A DNA stretch of 64,000 nucleotides from the NCBI GenBank assembly GCA_948144175.1, contig CANXME010002675.1, forward strand, positions 1,674,001 through 1,738,000, read 5' to 3'. Below the pieces are notes generated by a model. It ran no database searches, was not told where the DNA came from, and worked only from the letters and a program-made list of their open reading frames with translations. This stretch comes from Closterium sp. NIES-65. Lineage: Eukaryota; Streptophyta; Zygnematophyceae; Desmidiales; Closteriaceae. This document shows, piece by piece, positions 19,789 through 31,139 of the stretch. Both the position numbers and the translations under genes were made by a program. How positions within the stretch are numbered: the stretch's first letter is position 1; each line of letters begins with the position of its first letter.

Positions 19789-21235
19789 GTGCGCGTAGGC
19801 GACGCCGAGGTGATGGACACCCTGGAGGGACGGCTGGAGGATGCGAGGAGACGCCATGAGGCACAGGAGTACGGGCCGATACCCTGGGCAGTCGTTGAGG
19901 CAGGACTCCGCTCCATGTGGGCGACGGAACATCCCTCTTCACGACCAGCTTCTCCTCGACCGGTGACCAACGAAGGCGGCGTCGACGTGGGCGTCAACGC
20001 CGGAGGTGGCCAAGTCGGCAGCAGTGCGGGAGACACGTCGAGGCAACGAGGTGTGATACACGCCGGTGAAGTCGGCGGCATTCAGGAGCGAGGGAGGCAG
20101 TCGTCGGCGGCTGCAGGCTCCTCGCAGGGCGACGCCGGTGGGCGTCGAAGTGGTTTGTCGCCGTTGTCGGCGACCCAGGTGACGGCGGGCGGGATCGCAC
20201 CGAGCTACGGCTACTTCAAGTTTACGCCGGACAGGATCTCGGTCACCCCGCCGCTCGTTGGTCGACAAGACATCCTCACCTGGAAGGAAGCCATCGAGCC
20301 CCAGCTGGAGATGGCCGGGCTGATCGGCTTTGCCCGAGGGACCGTGGCGACGCCGGGGGAGCACCACCCCGACCTGCGTGCAGAGTTTCACGCCGTGCAG
20401 TTGTTGACCTTCACGGTCATCTCGCGGTGCTGCTCGCCGGGCGTGCAGATTGCCTTGAAGTGGTGCCGAGAGTACCTCGACGCCGGCCACTGGGCGTGGA
20501 ACTTCATCGAGTCGACCTATCAAGTCACCGACGACTTGTTCATCGCTCAGCTAGAGGGACAGCTGACGCATCTGCGCATGGGCGACGAGGAGACGGCGAC
20601 CGACTACTGCAACCGGGCCCGGCAAATTCTCGCCACCATCAGGATGGCCGGCGCGCATTACTCGACGGCGTCGTATGTCACCCACGTCATGCAGAGACTC
20701 TCGCGCAGCTACAACCTGCTGAAGCAGCTGTCCATGGCGCCGAGCACGAGGGCGACATTCAACGAGGACAACTTGACCTCGTATATCATGCAGGACGAGG
20801 CGATGCAGGAGGCCGAGCGATCCCAGGAGCTCTTGGCGCAGGCCAACTTCGTCACCCCGACGAAGCAAGGAGGCTGACCAGGGCAGCGTGGGCAGTCAGG
20901 CGGTGGCTGTAGCAGTGGCTGGAAGCCGAGCAAGGACGCCGACAAGAAGAAGTCGGCCAAAGACAGCGGTCGAGGAGGAGGAGGTCGACGACGGGAGTGC
21001 TGGCTGTGCGGCGACCCCGACCACCTCTCCTACGAGTGTCCCGACCGCAGTGACTCCAACGACGACGACACCAAGGGAGGCCGCGGGAGGTCTGGCGGTC
21101 GTCGCCCTCGTCGAGGAGGAAACAAGCCGCGCAAGGAGAAGCAGTCGACGACGTCGACCTCGGCGAAGGACGCCGACTTCTCTGCAGGCAGCAAGGGGCG
21201 GGACGACAAGACGGCATCGTGCTCGCTGGTCGGCG
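19789..21235 (+). pseudogene. E gag remnant with CCHC knuckle
   Basis: The start at 19789 gives MRVGDAEVMDTLEGRLEDAR, about 100 nt after the primer site. A low-complexity N-terminal part is followed by a Copia Gag core (GRQDILTWKEAIEPQLEMAG, then LEGQLTHLRMGDEETATDYCNRARQIL, then VMQRLSRSYNLLKQLSM), which is typical of the UBN2 family. A knuckle CWLCGDPDHLSYEC (20998-21039) has ordinary C-x2-C-x4-H-x4-C spacing. It would form the particle and bind RNA. Broken. Confidence 0.85.
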
Positions 21236-24200
21236 TCGTGGAGCCGACCGTCTCGCTGGCGCCAGAGGCCGGGGAGGACTTCCAGGTGGTGGCGGCAGCT
21301 GTGCAGGCGAACCCAGCGGTGGTCCTGCTCGACAGCGGTTGCTCCCACCACCTGATGGGGACGAAGGAAGTCTTCGTCGACCTGCAGCCGAGCAGCTCCA
21401 TCAAGCACGTGCGCGGCTTCAATGGGGCACTGCAGGACGTCCAGGGCCGCGGCACCGTCGCTTTGCAAGGGGAGGCCGGGAAGCAGGTGCTCATCCTCGA
21501 CGTGCTGTACGTCCCGGGTGTGCGGGCAAACCTGCTTTCAGCGGCCAGCTGAAGGAGCACAGCGTGAAGCTGCAGGAGGACGGCGACGGGATGCTGCTCG
21601 TCTCGGCAACAGGGGAGGTGCTCGGTCGGGCGACGTACACCGGGCGTGTCCTCTGCACCGATCTGCTCCCCTGCTCGGCCACGCCGAGAAAGCCTACCAC
21701 GGAGGTAGTGGCCCTGCGTGCGATCGTCCCGGCGACGAAGGCATCGCCGGACAGGATGCACGCAAGGCTTGCGCACGTCGGCATGGACACCATCAGGAAC
21801 TCGGCGACGGGCGCCGACTCACCGTGTGTCTCGTGCGTTGGCGGGAAGCTGGCGCGGCACACCTTCCCCGACCAAGGCTCCGACGCCAACGACGTGCTGG
21901 CCGTCGTGCACATCGACCTGTGCGGGCCGTTCCACGTGGCTGCCAAGGATGGCAGCTTGTACTTCTTGCTGCTGAAGGACCGCAAGACCTGCTACGTGTG
22001 GGTGAAGCCGGTCGCCAAGAAGTCAGATGCGTTGCCGGTGTTCGTGCAGTGGCTGGCGGTGGCTGAGCAGCAAACGAGGAAGTCGGTGTTGATGCTGCGC
22101 TCTGACCGGGGAGGGGAGTTCCTCGGGAAGCAGTTCACCAACTTCGTGAACGGCAAGGGGATCGTCCACGATCTGACCTGCCCATACACCCCGCAGCAGA
22201 ACGGCATGGCGGAGCGGGAGATGAGGACGGTGGTGGAGTCGGTGCGGACGATGCTGCTGCACATGGGCGTGCAGCACCACTGGTGGCACCTCGCTCTCCG
22301 GCAGGTCATCTGGGTCCGCAACTGCCTTGAGAGGTCGGCGCTGCCGCCGGGGACAACGCCGTACCAACTGCTGACCGGGAAGAAGCCCGACTTGTCGCTG
22401 GCGCGGGTGTGGGGCTGCATGGCGCAGTTCTTGGTCCCTGAGCAGCAGCGTGGAGGCAAGCTGCAGCCCAAGGCCCGGTGGGGCCTTCACCTCGGCGTGT
22501 CGGGGGAGAGCAAGGGCTGGGAGCTCCTCGACATTGCCGACAACCGGGTTGTCACCACGTCGGACGTGGTGTTCTACGAGAGCATGTCGCTGGAGGTGTG
22601 GAAGTCAGCGCACGGGCCGGCGTCAGGGTGGATGCTGGTTCCCCCGCCAACGGACACCTCGACGGCGATCCCGTCTCTACTTGCCGAGGTCGGTGAGGTT
22701 GCTGGTGAGGACGCCGAGGACATCCCCGCTCCTTGCACTCCACCTGCCCCTCCCCTTGTTGCCGAATTGCATGGGCTGACCTTGCTGTCGGCCTCCGATG
22801 ATGAGGGGAGACAGGGTGCGTCACCTGTGGCGCTGGTCCCAAGCATCGCCGGTGGCCGACGTGCTGCTGTGCAAGGCGGCACGGGAGCGAAGCTGACGCC
22901 GACCAGGAGGCAGCAGGTGGTGCAGCCAACTTCGGTGAAACCGGTAAAGGAGGCGCCTGCAGAACAGCAGCTGGCAGGGGAGCACGCAGCAGCGACGCCG
23001 ACCAATTAGCAGTTGGCGGCCGGGTCACCGGCAGGGGAGCAGCAGGACGCCGAGGGCAGCGACGACAGCAACGATGGAGGGGACGCCGAGGAGGTCGAGC
23101 CAAGACCACGGCGTTCACGCCGACTTTGGCGGCCGCCTGACTTCTTCGTCCCCGCTGCCTTCACCACAGTGTACGACGTGGACGATGAGGCCGACGACCT
23201 GCTGTACGATGATGCTGAGGAGGATGAGGAGTTTCCAGAGCTTGACCCCGATATGCTAGCCGACCCCGAGCACCGTTGGGACATCTCGACGATGACGGTG
23301 AAGGAGGCGTTGGCGAGCTGGAAGGGCCCGGCGGTGAAGGCTGCCATGGAGGAGGAGATTCGCAGCCTCCTCAACATGGGAACGTGGGAGCTGGTCAAAC
23401 GCCCGCTGGGAGTGAACATCATGAAGAACCGGTGGGTGTTGATGACAAAGTACCACATCGACGACACTGTCAAGCGAGAGAAGGCGAGGCTGGTCGTGAA
23501 GGGCTTCACGCAGGTGTACGGCGCCGACTTCGACGAGACGTTCGCGCCGGTCGGCAGCTACGTCACGCTGAGGATCTTCCTCAGCATCGTCGCCGTCCTC
23601 AACCTCAACCTGATGCAGCTCGACATGAAGAACGCCTTCCTGCAGAGCAAGCTCGACCGGGTGCTGTACATGCACCAGCCGGACTACTTCAACGATGGAT
23701 CAGGCCGGGTGTGCAGGCTGCTAAAGAGCCTCTATGGGCTGAAGCAGTCTCCGCTGCTGTGGTACTTGGCGCTCAACGATGTGCTGGTCGGCGCCAGGTG
23801 GAAGAAGAGCCAGGTCGACGAGGCTCTTTACTTCAAGGTCGGCGAGGACGGAGTGGCCTGCTGGGTGCTGGTCTACGTTGACGACCTGCTTGCCGCCAGC
23901 AGCAGCGCCGCGATGCTGAAGGAGCTGAAGGAGCTGCTGGAAGCCACCTTCGAGCTGCGCGAGATCTCGCCGGTGCAAAAGTACCTTGGGCTGGAGACAG
24001 GTCGGCGGGGAAGCTGTGGCTGCACCAGCAGGGCTACGTCGACAAGCTGCGTAGGCGTTTCATCGACGAGGAGCAGAGCGGGCGCACCCCGAAGACGCCG
24101 GTGACAAGCAGAACAGGACGAGCACGGGTGGCTACGTGTTTTTCTACGGTGGGGCCGCTGTCTCCTGGTCGAGCCAGCGCATCAAGTGTGCGACGCTGTC

Positions 24201-24576
24201 GTCGACCGAGTTGGAGTACGTGGCAGCCACTGAAGCTGGCAAGGAGGGACGCCGCCTTCGCTTCCTCCTCGCCGAGTTTCGGGAGCTGGATGCCGGGAAG
24301 CCGAATGTCCTGCGCGTGGACAACAAGTCGGCCATCACGGTCGCCGAGGGCATGGGGTTGACAGGCAACCTCAAGCACATGGAGCGGCGACAGGCCTGGC
24401 TGGAGCACATGGTGAAGCGTGGGAAGTTCTTGCTGCAGTACATCCCGACCGCTGAGCAGCAAGCCGACTTTCTGACGAAGGCGCTGCACTATCCGGCCTT
24501 CAACCGGTGCTCCGTCGCAATCGGCCAGGTGCGCTTGGCCGTCGTGGGCGACGGCGACAACGACGTGCAGCAGTAG
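21236..24576 (+). pseudogene. E pol remnant: protease, integrase, RT, RNase H
   Basis: Protease reads VVLLDSGCSHHLMGTKE (about 21320-21370). GAG-pre-integrase shows HARLAHVGMDTIRN near 21760. Integrase has HIDLCGPFHVAAKDG, RSDRGGEFLGKQF and TPQQNGMAEREMRT (21910-22230), followed by VWGCMAQFLVPEQQ and GLHLGVSGESKGWELLD. RT starts near 23280 and has ELVKRPLGVNIMKNRWV, QLDMKNAFLQSKLDRVLYM, YGLKQSPLLWY and VLVYVDDLLAA (near 23865-23890). RNase H has WSSQRIKCATLSSTELEYVA and DNKSAITVAEGMGLTGNLKH, and ends at 24576. Broken in a few places. Confidence 0.87.
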
Positions 24577-24704
24577 GTGCCATGCCCTCTTGCATGGCTG
24601 GTGCGGTGACTGGCGTGCTGTGTGTTGGGTGCACGCCGACGGGCTATTCTTGGAGCTGTACTACCGTGTGGGCTAGGGGCCCAAGCGTGAACGCGGCAGG
24701 GGAG
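24577..24704 (+). promoter_or_regulatory. E 3' untranslated stretch and polypurine tract
   Basis: A short non-coding stretch after RNase H, ending in GGCAGGGGAG (24695-24704) directly before the 3' LTR. This is the likely plus-strand primer, and it differs from the TATGGGGGTG tract of the short-LTR families. Confidence 0.65.
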
Positions 24705-25747
24705 TCTCAACGGGAGCGTTGTAAGGCCCCTTCCTCGCTTGGGCGGAGCCAACCTTGTGGTCCGATGTGCGGGGGCTGCAGCCGACCCACAGCAGTGGGC
24801 ACGGGGGCCACTGCAAGGGCGCCAAGCTGGAGGGCGCCTGGCTGTAGGGCGCAGAGCAGGAGGACGCCGCCCTGGACGCCTGGTTGGCGTCCCGGACGCC
24901 TGGACGGCGTCCTAGGAAGCTGGACGCCGAGTTGGGCGTCGCCACGATTACCCGGGCGCCTGGTCAACGTCGTGGGCGCCTGCACGGCGTCCTGGGGGTC
25001 CGGACGCCGACCTGGGCGTCCCGGGGGGCCCAGACACCGACCTGGGCATCTAGTCGGCGTCCTGGAAGGAGGGACGCCGCTCTGGAGGTTTGCTCGGCGT
25101 CCAGAGGGTCTGGGCGCCGGACCGGGGACGCCGGGCATCCGTGGCCGACTATTGACTGCGCTGGTCGGCCAGGGGTGGTTGCCCAGTCGACCGGAATACC
25201 CGGGCGACGTGCGCGAGTGTCGCCAAGGTGGAGTCTGCGAGGCAACCTTGGGGGTGGTATCCCGAGGTCGACGTGGCTGGTGGGCATAGTCGCTGGCATG
25301 GAGTGTGCCGGGCGTCCGCGCTGTGCACGTGACAGGGAAGTGCGCACCAACCAGCTGCGCGCACCTGTGAAGCAGGTGCACCGTTGTCCTGCGGGTGCAA
25401 CGCTGTGCAGCCGACTTGCTGCAGCACTAGCACACCGTGGACTTGCAACGTTGGCGAACCGCTACTCTGCAACGCTGGAGCGGTGCGAGCGCTGCTGCGC
25501 TGGAGCACGGTCGACCGTGCTGCGCTGGAGGTCGACCAGCAGCCTAGCTAGCCTGATGTAGTCTGTGATGCCAATGTTGTTGCCATCATTGTTGTCATGT
25601 TTTCCTAGTGAAACTCTTGCCATTTCTCCCCGTGAACTAGCAAGCAGCGTGAACACAAGGAAACGACTAAGTGAATGAACGCAGAGATCACACGAGCACA
25701 CGTGCCTAGCCCATAGCCTAGCTTCCGTTGCAGCAGTTATCTCCGCA
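24705..25747 (+). repeat. E 3' LTR (1,043 bp)
   Basis: Matches the 5' LTR except for about 110 extra bp in the GGACGCC/GGCGTCC minisatellite (about 25015-25130). The 18-bp palindrome is at 25504-25521. The GCCTA target duplication follows at 25748-25752. Confidence 0.88.
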
Positions 25748-28700
25748 GCCTAGTCTCCGAGGCATGGCCTCCCGTGTCCTTGTTGCTGGTCTTCCCCGGT
25801 CTCTCCCTCCCCTCCCCCCTCAGGGTCGTGCCCCCTCAGGTGTGTCCCAGGTAGATGCGGTCGAGCCTGTCGAGGTAGCTGTTGACTCTGGTGATGCTAG
25901 GGGTGCTGAGCCTGCGGGTGCAGGGTCTGGGGTTGTTGAGCCTGAGTGTGCGGAGCCTGGGGGTGCTGGGTCTGGGGGTGCTGAGCCTGGGGGTGCTGAG
26001 CCTGGGGTTGCTGAATCAGGGGGTGCGGAGCCTGAGGGTGCTGAGCCTGCGCGTGTGGAGTCTGGAGGTGCTGAGCCTGGGGGTCCTTCGGGTGCTTCGT
26101 CCCGGCGGGAGCCACTCTCTCTACAGCAGCTGCGTGAGTGGTTTGCTCGACGCTGGAGCCGTGCAGCAACAGCTGGTGGTGCTACTGGATCTGGAGGTCC
26201 TGTTGCTGCTAGAGCTGCTAGGGTTCTGAAGCTACTGGTCCCAGAGGTGCTTGTGCTAGAGGTGTTGGAGCTGGCGGTGCTGCTAGCGCGGGTGCTGCTG
26301 AAGCTACTGGGGCTTCTGGTGGTCCTGCTGGAGCTGGAGCTGCTGGTCCTGGAGCTGGAGGTGCTACGGGAGCCGGTGCTCCTTTGGGTGCTAGAGTTGG
26401 CGCTACTGGAGCTGCTGGAGGTGTTGCTGGAGCTAGTGGTGCTGCTGGAGTTGGCGCTGATGCTGGGGGTGCTGGTTCTGTCCCTGCTAGTTCTGGAGGT
26501 GCTGCACGGCCGCGGCCGTACTTCGTTCCGCTTCTTGAGCAGGTTCTTGGTCTCCCGCCTTCTGCTGGTCCTGCTCCTTCCTTAGAGTGTCCTCCGCCTG
26601 TCCAGTCGCAGTCACAGATACAGCCCACCTCCCCACTGCCTGCTCCTTCTCCCTATACGGGTCCGATTGGAGGTCTTACTGAGCGTCGTAAGCCTCCGTC
26701 TCGTCCTGTGTCGCCAGTTCGTACTGCTCGCACTAGTCATTGTGGTTCGCGTCAGCATCCTCCTCCTGTCCCTGGCACACACCAGATGGCTCTGCAACCT
26801 TCCACTACTCTACAACGTGTCCCTCTGCCGTCTCCTCCTGCGTCCTCCCTTCCTGTCGGTCCAGACCGGGAGTCTGACTCCCTTCGTACTGCTAGTCCTA
26901 CTGTCACGTGTCTCCTGGCCACTGTTGTCACTGACCCTTCCTTTGACTCTACTGCTGCGTTTGCCTTAGTTGCTGAGCTTGTCAACTTTGCTGCTCGCTG
27001 CGTCTAGACTACGGCGCTAGTCTTATTGCTGAGTCTGAGTCTGTTTGTCCTCCGTCCGTGGGGGGTGAGTGTGCTCTTGGCACGGACGACCTTGAGGACA
27101 GGCAGGAGGAGTTCCAGTGCTTTGCTGCTGCTTTACATCATCTCGTGTCCATGCTGATTGCCCCTAATGGAGACCCGGATGCACGAGACATCCCGACCCC
27201 GTAACCTTACGCTGAGGTGATAGAGGGTCCCTACTCCTCCCAGTGGCAGTCAGCCATGGACGCAGAGATGGCTTCCTGGAAGTCCACAGGCACCTACGTC
27301 AACGAGGTTCCCCCACCTGGGGCGAACATTGTCGATGGCATGTGGATCTTCAGGGTGAAGCGACCGCCGGGTTCTCCGCGTGTCTTCAAGGCGCGTTACG
27401 TGGCTCGAGGCTACAGTCACCGGCAGGGAGTTGACTACTTTCAGACCTTCTCTCCCACTCCGAAGATGACCACTCTTTGAATGCTGCTGCACGTTGCCGC
27501 TCAGCGTGACTACGAGCTCCACTCTCTAGACTTCAGCACAGCCTTCCTACAGGGCAGCCTGCACGAGGAGATGTGGCTGAGCCGCCCACCTGGCTTCACT
27601 AGGTCGTTTCCTCCTAGTACCCATTGGAGCCTCCGGCGGCCAGTCTACGTTCTCCGCCAAGCGCCCCGTGAATGGCACGACACACTGAGGACTACGCTTG
27701 CGGCTCTCGGGTTTGCTCCTTCTACTGCTGACCCGTCGTTGATTCTGCGCACCGACACTTTGCTGCCGTCGTTCTACATCCTCGTGTACATCGACGACTT
27801 GGTCTTTGCCTCTGGTGACACTGAGGGACTCGCCCACGTGAAGTCGGAGCTGCAGAAGAGACACACATGCACAGACCTGGGTGAACTGCGCAGCTATCTT
27901 GGCTTGCAGATCACCCGGGACACAGCACAGCGCACCATTACCCTAACTCAGTCACACATGGTGCAGCAGGTCCTTCAGCGCTTTGACTTTACGTACTCCT
28001 CGCCTCAGGCCACTCCTCTGTCTACTCGCCACTCGCTCTCAGCTCTGCCTTCGGATGAGTCCGTAGAGCCGAGTGGCCTGTACCCAGAGCTTGTTGGCTG
28101 CCTCATGTACCTGATGACCTGCATTCGACCTGACCTGGCATACCCTCTTAGCATCTTGGCACGCTATGTTGCTCCTGGGAGACACCGACCGGAGCACATG
28201 GATGCAGCTAAGAGGGTGTTGCGCTACCTGTGTAGTACGTCGAGCATGGGGCTCGTGCTTGGAGGATGTGCTCGAGTTGTCCTCACTGGTCATGGAGACG
28301 CTTCTTGTGTTGATGACTTGGCTACGCAGCGGTCGTCACAGGGTTTCACCTTCAGCCTTGGTTCCGGCTCTGTTTCGTGGCGGTCTACCCGCTCGTCTTC
28401 TGTTCTCAGCTCCAGTTGTGAGGCTGAGATCTACGCTGGGGCCATGGCTGTACAGGAGTTACGCAGGCTCACCTACCTGCTGACCGACTTGGGAGAGGCG
28501 CCTCGTTCTCCTCCAATCCCGTACACCGACAACAAGGCCATGCTTGCCTTGTGTCAGGAGCACAGACTGGAGCACAGAACGAAGCACATTGCTCTTCGCT
28601 TCTTCCTTGCTTGAGAGTTGCAGCAGCGTGGTCAGCTCCGTCTTGCTTACGTAGCCACTGAGGCCAACACTGCTGAGATCTTTACCAAGGCACTCCAGCC

Positions 28701-28925
28701 TTGTGATCATCAGCGTTTTTGTACTATGTTAGGTCTTGTGCCTACCTGGCCTGACTTGCTCACCTCTTGACTTTGTTTGTACTTAGATCTATATATACCT
28801 GCACCTACATGCTTACCATTGCTAGGTTGAGATCACTGTCTTGCTTGTTCACTTTGATTTATAACCCTTCATGTGAACTGGCATTGTGGCCTTGTACTTG
28901 TGCTCAGAATGCATGGTGACGTCGT
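25748..28925 (+). pseudogene. F, hinge, RT and RNase H
   Basis: After the GCCTA duplication F resumes with LRGMASRVLVAGLPRSLPPLPP and goes straight to the hinge (APSGVSQVDAVEPVEVAVDSG), so no integrase is seen. The hinge has 15-bp repeats of the GGTGCTGAGCCTGGG type (25890-26080), the motif PLSLQQLREWFARRWSRAA (26104-26155), then Gly/Ala and Leu-like tracts. RT spans about 27217-28110: TGTYVNEVPPPGANIVDGMW, SLDFSTAFLQGSLHEEMW, ILVYIDDLVFAS, YLGLQITRDTAQRTITL. RNase H follows to about 28770: STRSSSVLSSSCEAEIYAGA, TDNKAMLALCQEHRLEHRTK, ANTAEIFTKALQPCDHQRF. Broken in several places. Confidence 0.85.
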
Positions 28926-28930
28926 GATCC

Positions 28931-29780
28931 TGTTAGAGACTAAGGACGAGGTCTACGAAGATTAGGAGCCTGAATATCTCAAAATCGTTGGGCTTAGTTT
29001 CTGGACAGAAAAGTCGAGTTCACAAGAAACGCCGTCGACGAAATGTGCACTGTCGAAACTTCACCAATTTGAAATTTGTTGTAGCTCTTGTCCCTGGCTA
29101 CAATTCCCTAGTTGACTCGTACGAAAAGGTGAAGTACGTTTCGAGTTATCAATATTGGCGCACAGGGGGATATGCTGCTATAAGAACTTAACTCAATCTC
29201 AAGATTCTCACAATTTCACACAAGAAAGTTGGAGTACCAATCAACCAGGTAGGAGAGAAGAGGAGGACGAGAGGGAAGGTCCCCAAGGAGTCCCCAAAAG
29301 CACACCAAATCCCTTCCCTATAGGAACCCCACTTTTACTTTTGTCTCTTTCCAACCCATGCCATCCACCTTGCCCAACTTGGCCACACTTGCCAACCTGG
29401 TTTGGCACCTCCCAACCACTTGGCAGCATCTGTAGTGATGTTGACGAATTTCCCAACCCCCAAAAGTCTATACCCCTTCTGGAGTCAACACCACAACTTC
29501 CCATAGTCACCACAACCAAATATCAAAAGCATACGAACTTCCAACGTTCGTAACTTTCTTGTTTGTGCTCCGATTGAAGCGATACTTGGTTCGTCGGAAA
29601 GCTCTTGAGCAGAAGAGTCACTTCTGATATCTGCTCAAGCCAAGTAACATTCACACACACTCAGAAAAACCAAACCGCACAAAACACAAATTCTTGCATA
29701 CGCTCACACCACGCATGCAACGCACGAACACATGATGGGAGGCAAACAAACGTGAATGCATATGATTGCATTACACAACA
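28931..29780 (+). repeat. Solo LTR (850 bp) inserted in the 3' region of F
   Basis: A sequence beginning TGTTAGAGAC and ending TTACACAACA, flanked by the 5-bp duplication GATCC (28926-28930 and 29781-29785). It has no primer site, polypurine tract or coding signal inside, which fits a solo LTR left by recombination between two LTRs. It is not similar to any other LTR in the window. The orientation given is only a convention. The family is unknown. Confidence 0.82.
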
Positions 29781-29785
29781 GATCC

Positions 29786-29844
29786 ACCCCGAGCTTGACC
29801 TTGCCTTGTTCTCTTGTTTGTCCTCCACTTTGCCTATGGGGGTG
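29786..29844 (+). promoter_or_regulatory. F 3' untranslated end and polypurine tract
   Basis: ACCCCGAGCTTGACCTTG-type sequence, shared with the 3' ends of J, C and P, leads to TATGGGGGTG (29835-29844) directly before the 3' LTR. Confidence 0.8.
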
Positions 29845-29965
29845 TGTCAGAACTATCTTGTAGGCTATAGTGGGGCACTCTTTATGGGGTACAGCATTGT
29901 AAGGTTTTGCATATACAAACCTTGTACTGCCCTGTTTCTAGTCATTCCTTGTTCTTGTTCTCACA
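29845..29965 (+). repeat. F 3' LTR (121 bp)
   Basis: Same length as the 5' LTR at 12230-12350, with about 8 differences by eye (6-7 percent). It is followed by the TTTCC duplication and the resumed RNase H of C. Confidence 0.9.
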
Positions 29966-30458
29966 TTTCCTTCTCACTGACCTTGGTGAGCGGCCTCGCT
30001 CTCCCCCAGTCTTGTTCACCGACAACAGGTCTGCTGTCCTATTGTGTGAGGAGCCTGAGGAGCCCCGACTGGTTGGAAAGGCGAAGCACATCCAGCTTCG
30101 TTACTTCCTTCTGCGTAAGTTGCAACTGCGTGGCCAGGCCCGCGTGGTACGTGTGGTCTCTGAGGCCAACACTGCAGATATCTTCACCAAAGCTTTGCCG
30201 CCTTGTGACCACCAGCGTTTCTGCACCCAGCTTGGCCTTGTGCTTGCCGGTCCTCACTTGCTTACGTAGAGATGCCTTGTCCTGCATGTCTTGTACTCTT
30301 GCATGTGGACTGGCATTGTGGCCCCTTGCTTGCTCTCGGAGTGTGTGGTGACTTTGAGCTCCACCCTGAGATTTGTCTTGTTCTTGTGGACTGGTCTTGT
30401 GATCGTTGCTTGCTCTTGTTGTTTCTACAAGACTACCGTCACCTAGACTATGGGGGTG
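29966..30458 (+). mobile_element. Copia element C, RNase H tail and 3' untranslated region
   Basis: Starts with the second TTTCC, then reads LTDLGERPRSPPVLFTDNRS, KAKHIQLRYFLLRKL and SEANTADIFTKALPPCDHQRF, the end of Copia RNase H, stopping near 30269. The next 180 bp are non-coding, resemble the 3' ends of F and J, and finish with the polypurine tract CTATGGGGGTG at 30448-30458. Confidence 0.87.
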
Positions 30459-30595
30459 TGTCAAACTATAATTCTATAGTTTGTGTAGTTCTAGTCTAGG
30501 TGTTCTCCCTTGTGTTGTTTTGTACTTGCACTAGGGTTAGGTTTTGCATATATCTTGTTTGTACTTTCTGTTTTAGTCATTTTTACATTGTGACA
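30459..30595 (+). repeat. C 3' LTR (137 bp)
   Basis: Begins TGTCAAACTATAATTCTATAG and ends ACATTGTGACA. It is preceded by the polypurine tract and followed at once by the RNase H tail of element A, so its end marks the right border of everything nested in A. The partner LTR is not present. Confidence 0.83.
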
Positions 30596-30735
30596 CTTGA
30601 CCTACTGCCCAACGGGTGACACGGTGGCTGACTTCCTCACAAAGAGACTGCCACGTCAGCAGTACCAGCACCGCTCTGAACTCGGCGGAGTAGTCAAACG
30701 GGTCAAGACCTGCTACGACCAGGAGTGAAGGGGGA
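30596..30735 (+). mobile_element. Copia element A, RNase H tail and polypurine tract
   Basis: Reads TYCPTGDTVADFLTKRLPRQ then QYQHRSELGG, the C-terminal end of Copia RNase H, in the style of A and not of C. It is followed by the purine run GAAGGGGGA before the LTR. This is the distal piece of the copy that starts at position 1. Confidence 0.82.
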
Positions 30736-30925
30736 TGTTACAAATAGTAAAAGATGAAGTATTACTTTGCACTCCTGAAAGTAGCAATTGAAGCATTCAG
30801 TACCGAGGCTGAAGACGAGAAGGCGTAAGTGACGCGAATAGTCATGCGGTTACGAAGCATCTGGACCGTCAGGGAAGACGCCATGAGGAAGCAGCAGTGG
30901 TGAGGATTCTGCCCAGACAGTTTCG
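30736..30925 (+). repeat. A 3' LTR, partial (190 bp)
   Basis: Begins TGTTACAAATAGTAAAAG directly after the purine run. It is interrupted by the 5' LTR of H at 30926, with TTTCG (30921-30925) as the left copy of a presumed target duplication. The remainder of the LTR is not in the window. Confidence 0.72.
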
Positions 30926-31059
30926 TGTCAAACTATGTTTCTATGTTGTAGGCTGTAGTGGGGTAGCCTCTACTGAGTACAGCACTTTAGGGTTAGACCT
31001 TGCCCTACTTGTACTCATCCATCCTTTCTAGTCATCCATTCCTACCCGTTATTCTGACA
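30926..31059 (+). repeat. H 5' LTR (134 bp)
   Basis: Begins TGTCAAACTATGTTTCTATG and ends CGTTATTCTGACA. The minus-strand LTR of Q at 60284-60409 belongs to the same family, sharing long identical stretches at both ends. Confidence 0.87.
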
Positions 31060-31074
31060 TGGTATTCAGAGCAG
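31060..31074 (+). promoter_or_regulatory. H primer binding site, variant
   Basis: TGGTATTCAGAGCAG follows the LTR directly and resembles the initiator-Met primer site. The GTTCCC palindrome seen in B, J, M and N is only vaguely recognisable after it (GTCCCTCCGTAGG). Confidence 0.7.
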
Positions 31075-31139
31075 GTCCCTCCGTAGGTCTGCTCCGTTAG
31101 GGCCGACCGTTATTTTTTCGCACTGCCCGAACAACATCC

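Larger units (their letters stand above)
18757..25747 (+). mobile_element. Copia element E, full-length GC-rich copy
   Basis: A 6,991-bp Copia with LTRs 18757-19689 (933 bp) and 24705-25747 (1,043 bp), inserted in F with the duplication GCCTA. Primer site at 19690 pairs with tRNA-Phe. Gag starts at 19789, with a CCHC knuckle near 21000, protease near 21330, integrase about 21880-22600, RT about 23280-24000, RNase H about 24110-24576. All parts are present in Copia order, with about four breaks. It is uniformly GC-rich with a strong bias to C or G at third positions, unlike A and D, so it comes from a separate lineage. LTR divergence is roughly 4 percent by eye apart from the length change. 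Confidence 0.9.
12230..29965 (+). mobile_element. Copia element F, the 17.7 kb nested insertion in C
   Basis: Bounded by 121-bp LTRs (12230-12350 and 29845-29965) in the same orientation, with TTTCC duplicated at 12225-12229 and 29966-29970 inside C's RNase H. F's own sequence is about 5 kb; the rest is D, E and a solo LTR inserted into it. Parts of F seen: 5' LTR and primer site; a short leader stretch; a protease-to-GAG-pre-integrase piece (18260-18756); hinge, RT and RNase H (25753-28770); polypurine tract and 3' LTR. I see no Gag start or integrase. The two LTRs differ at about 8 of 121 positions by eye, so F is old. Confidence 0.88.
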
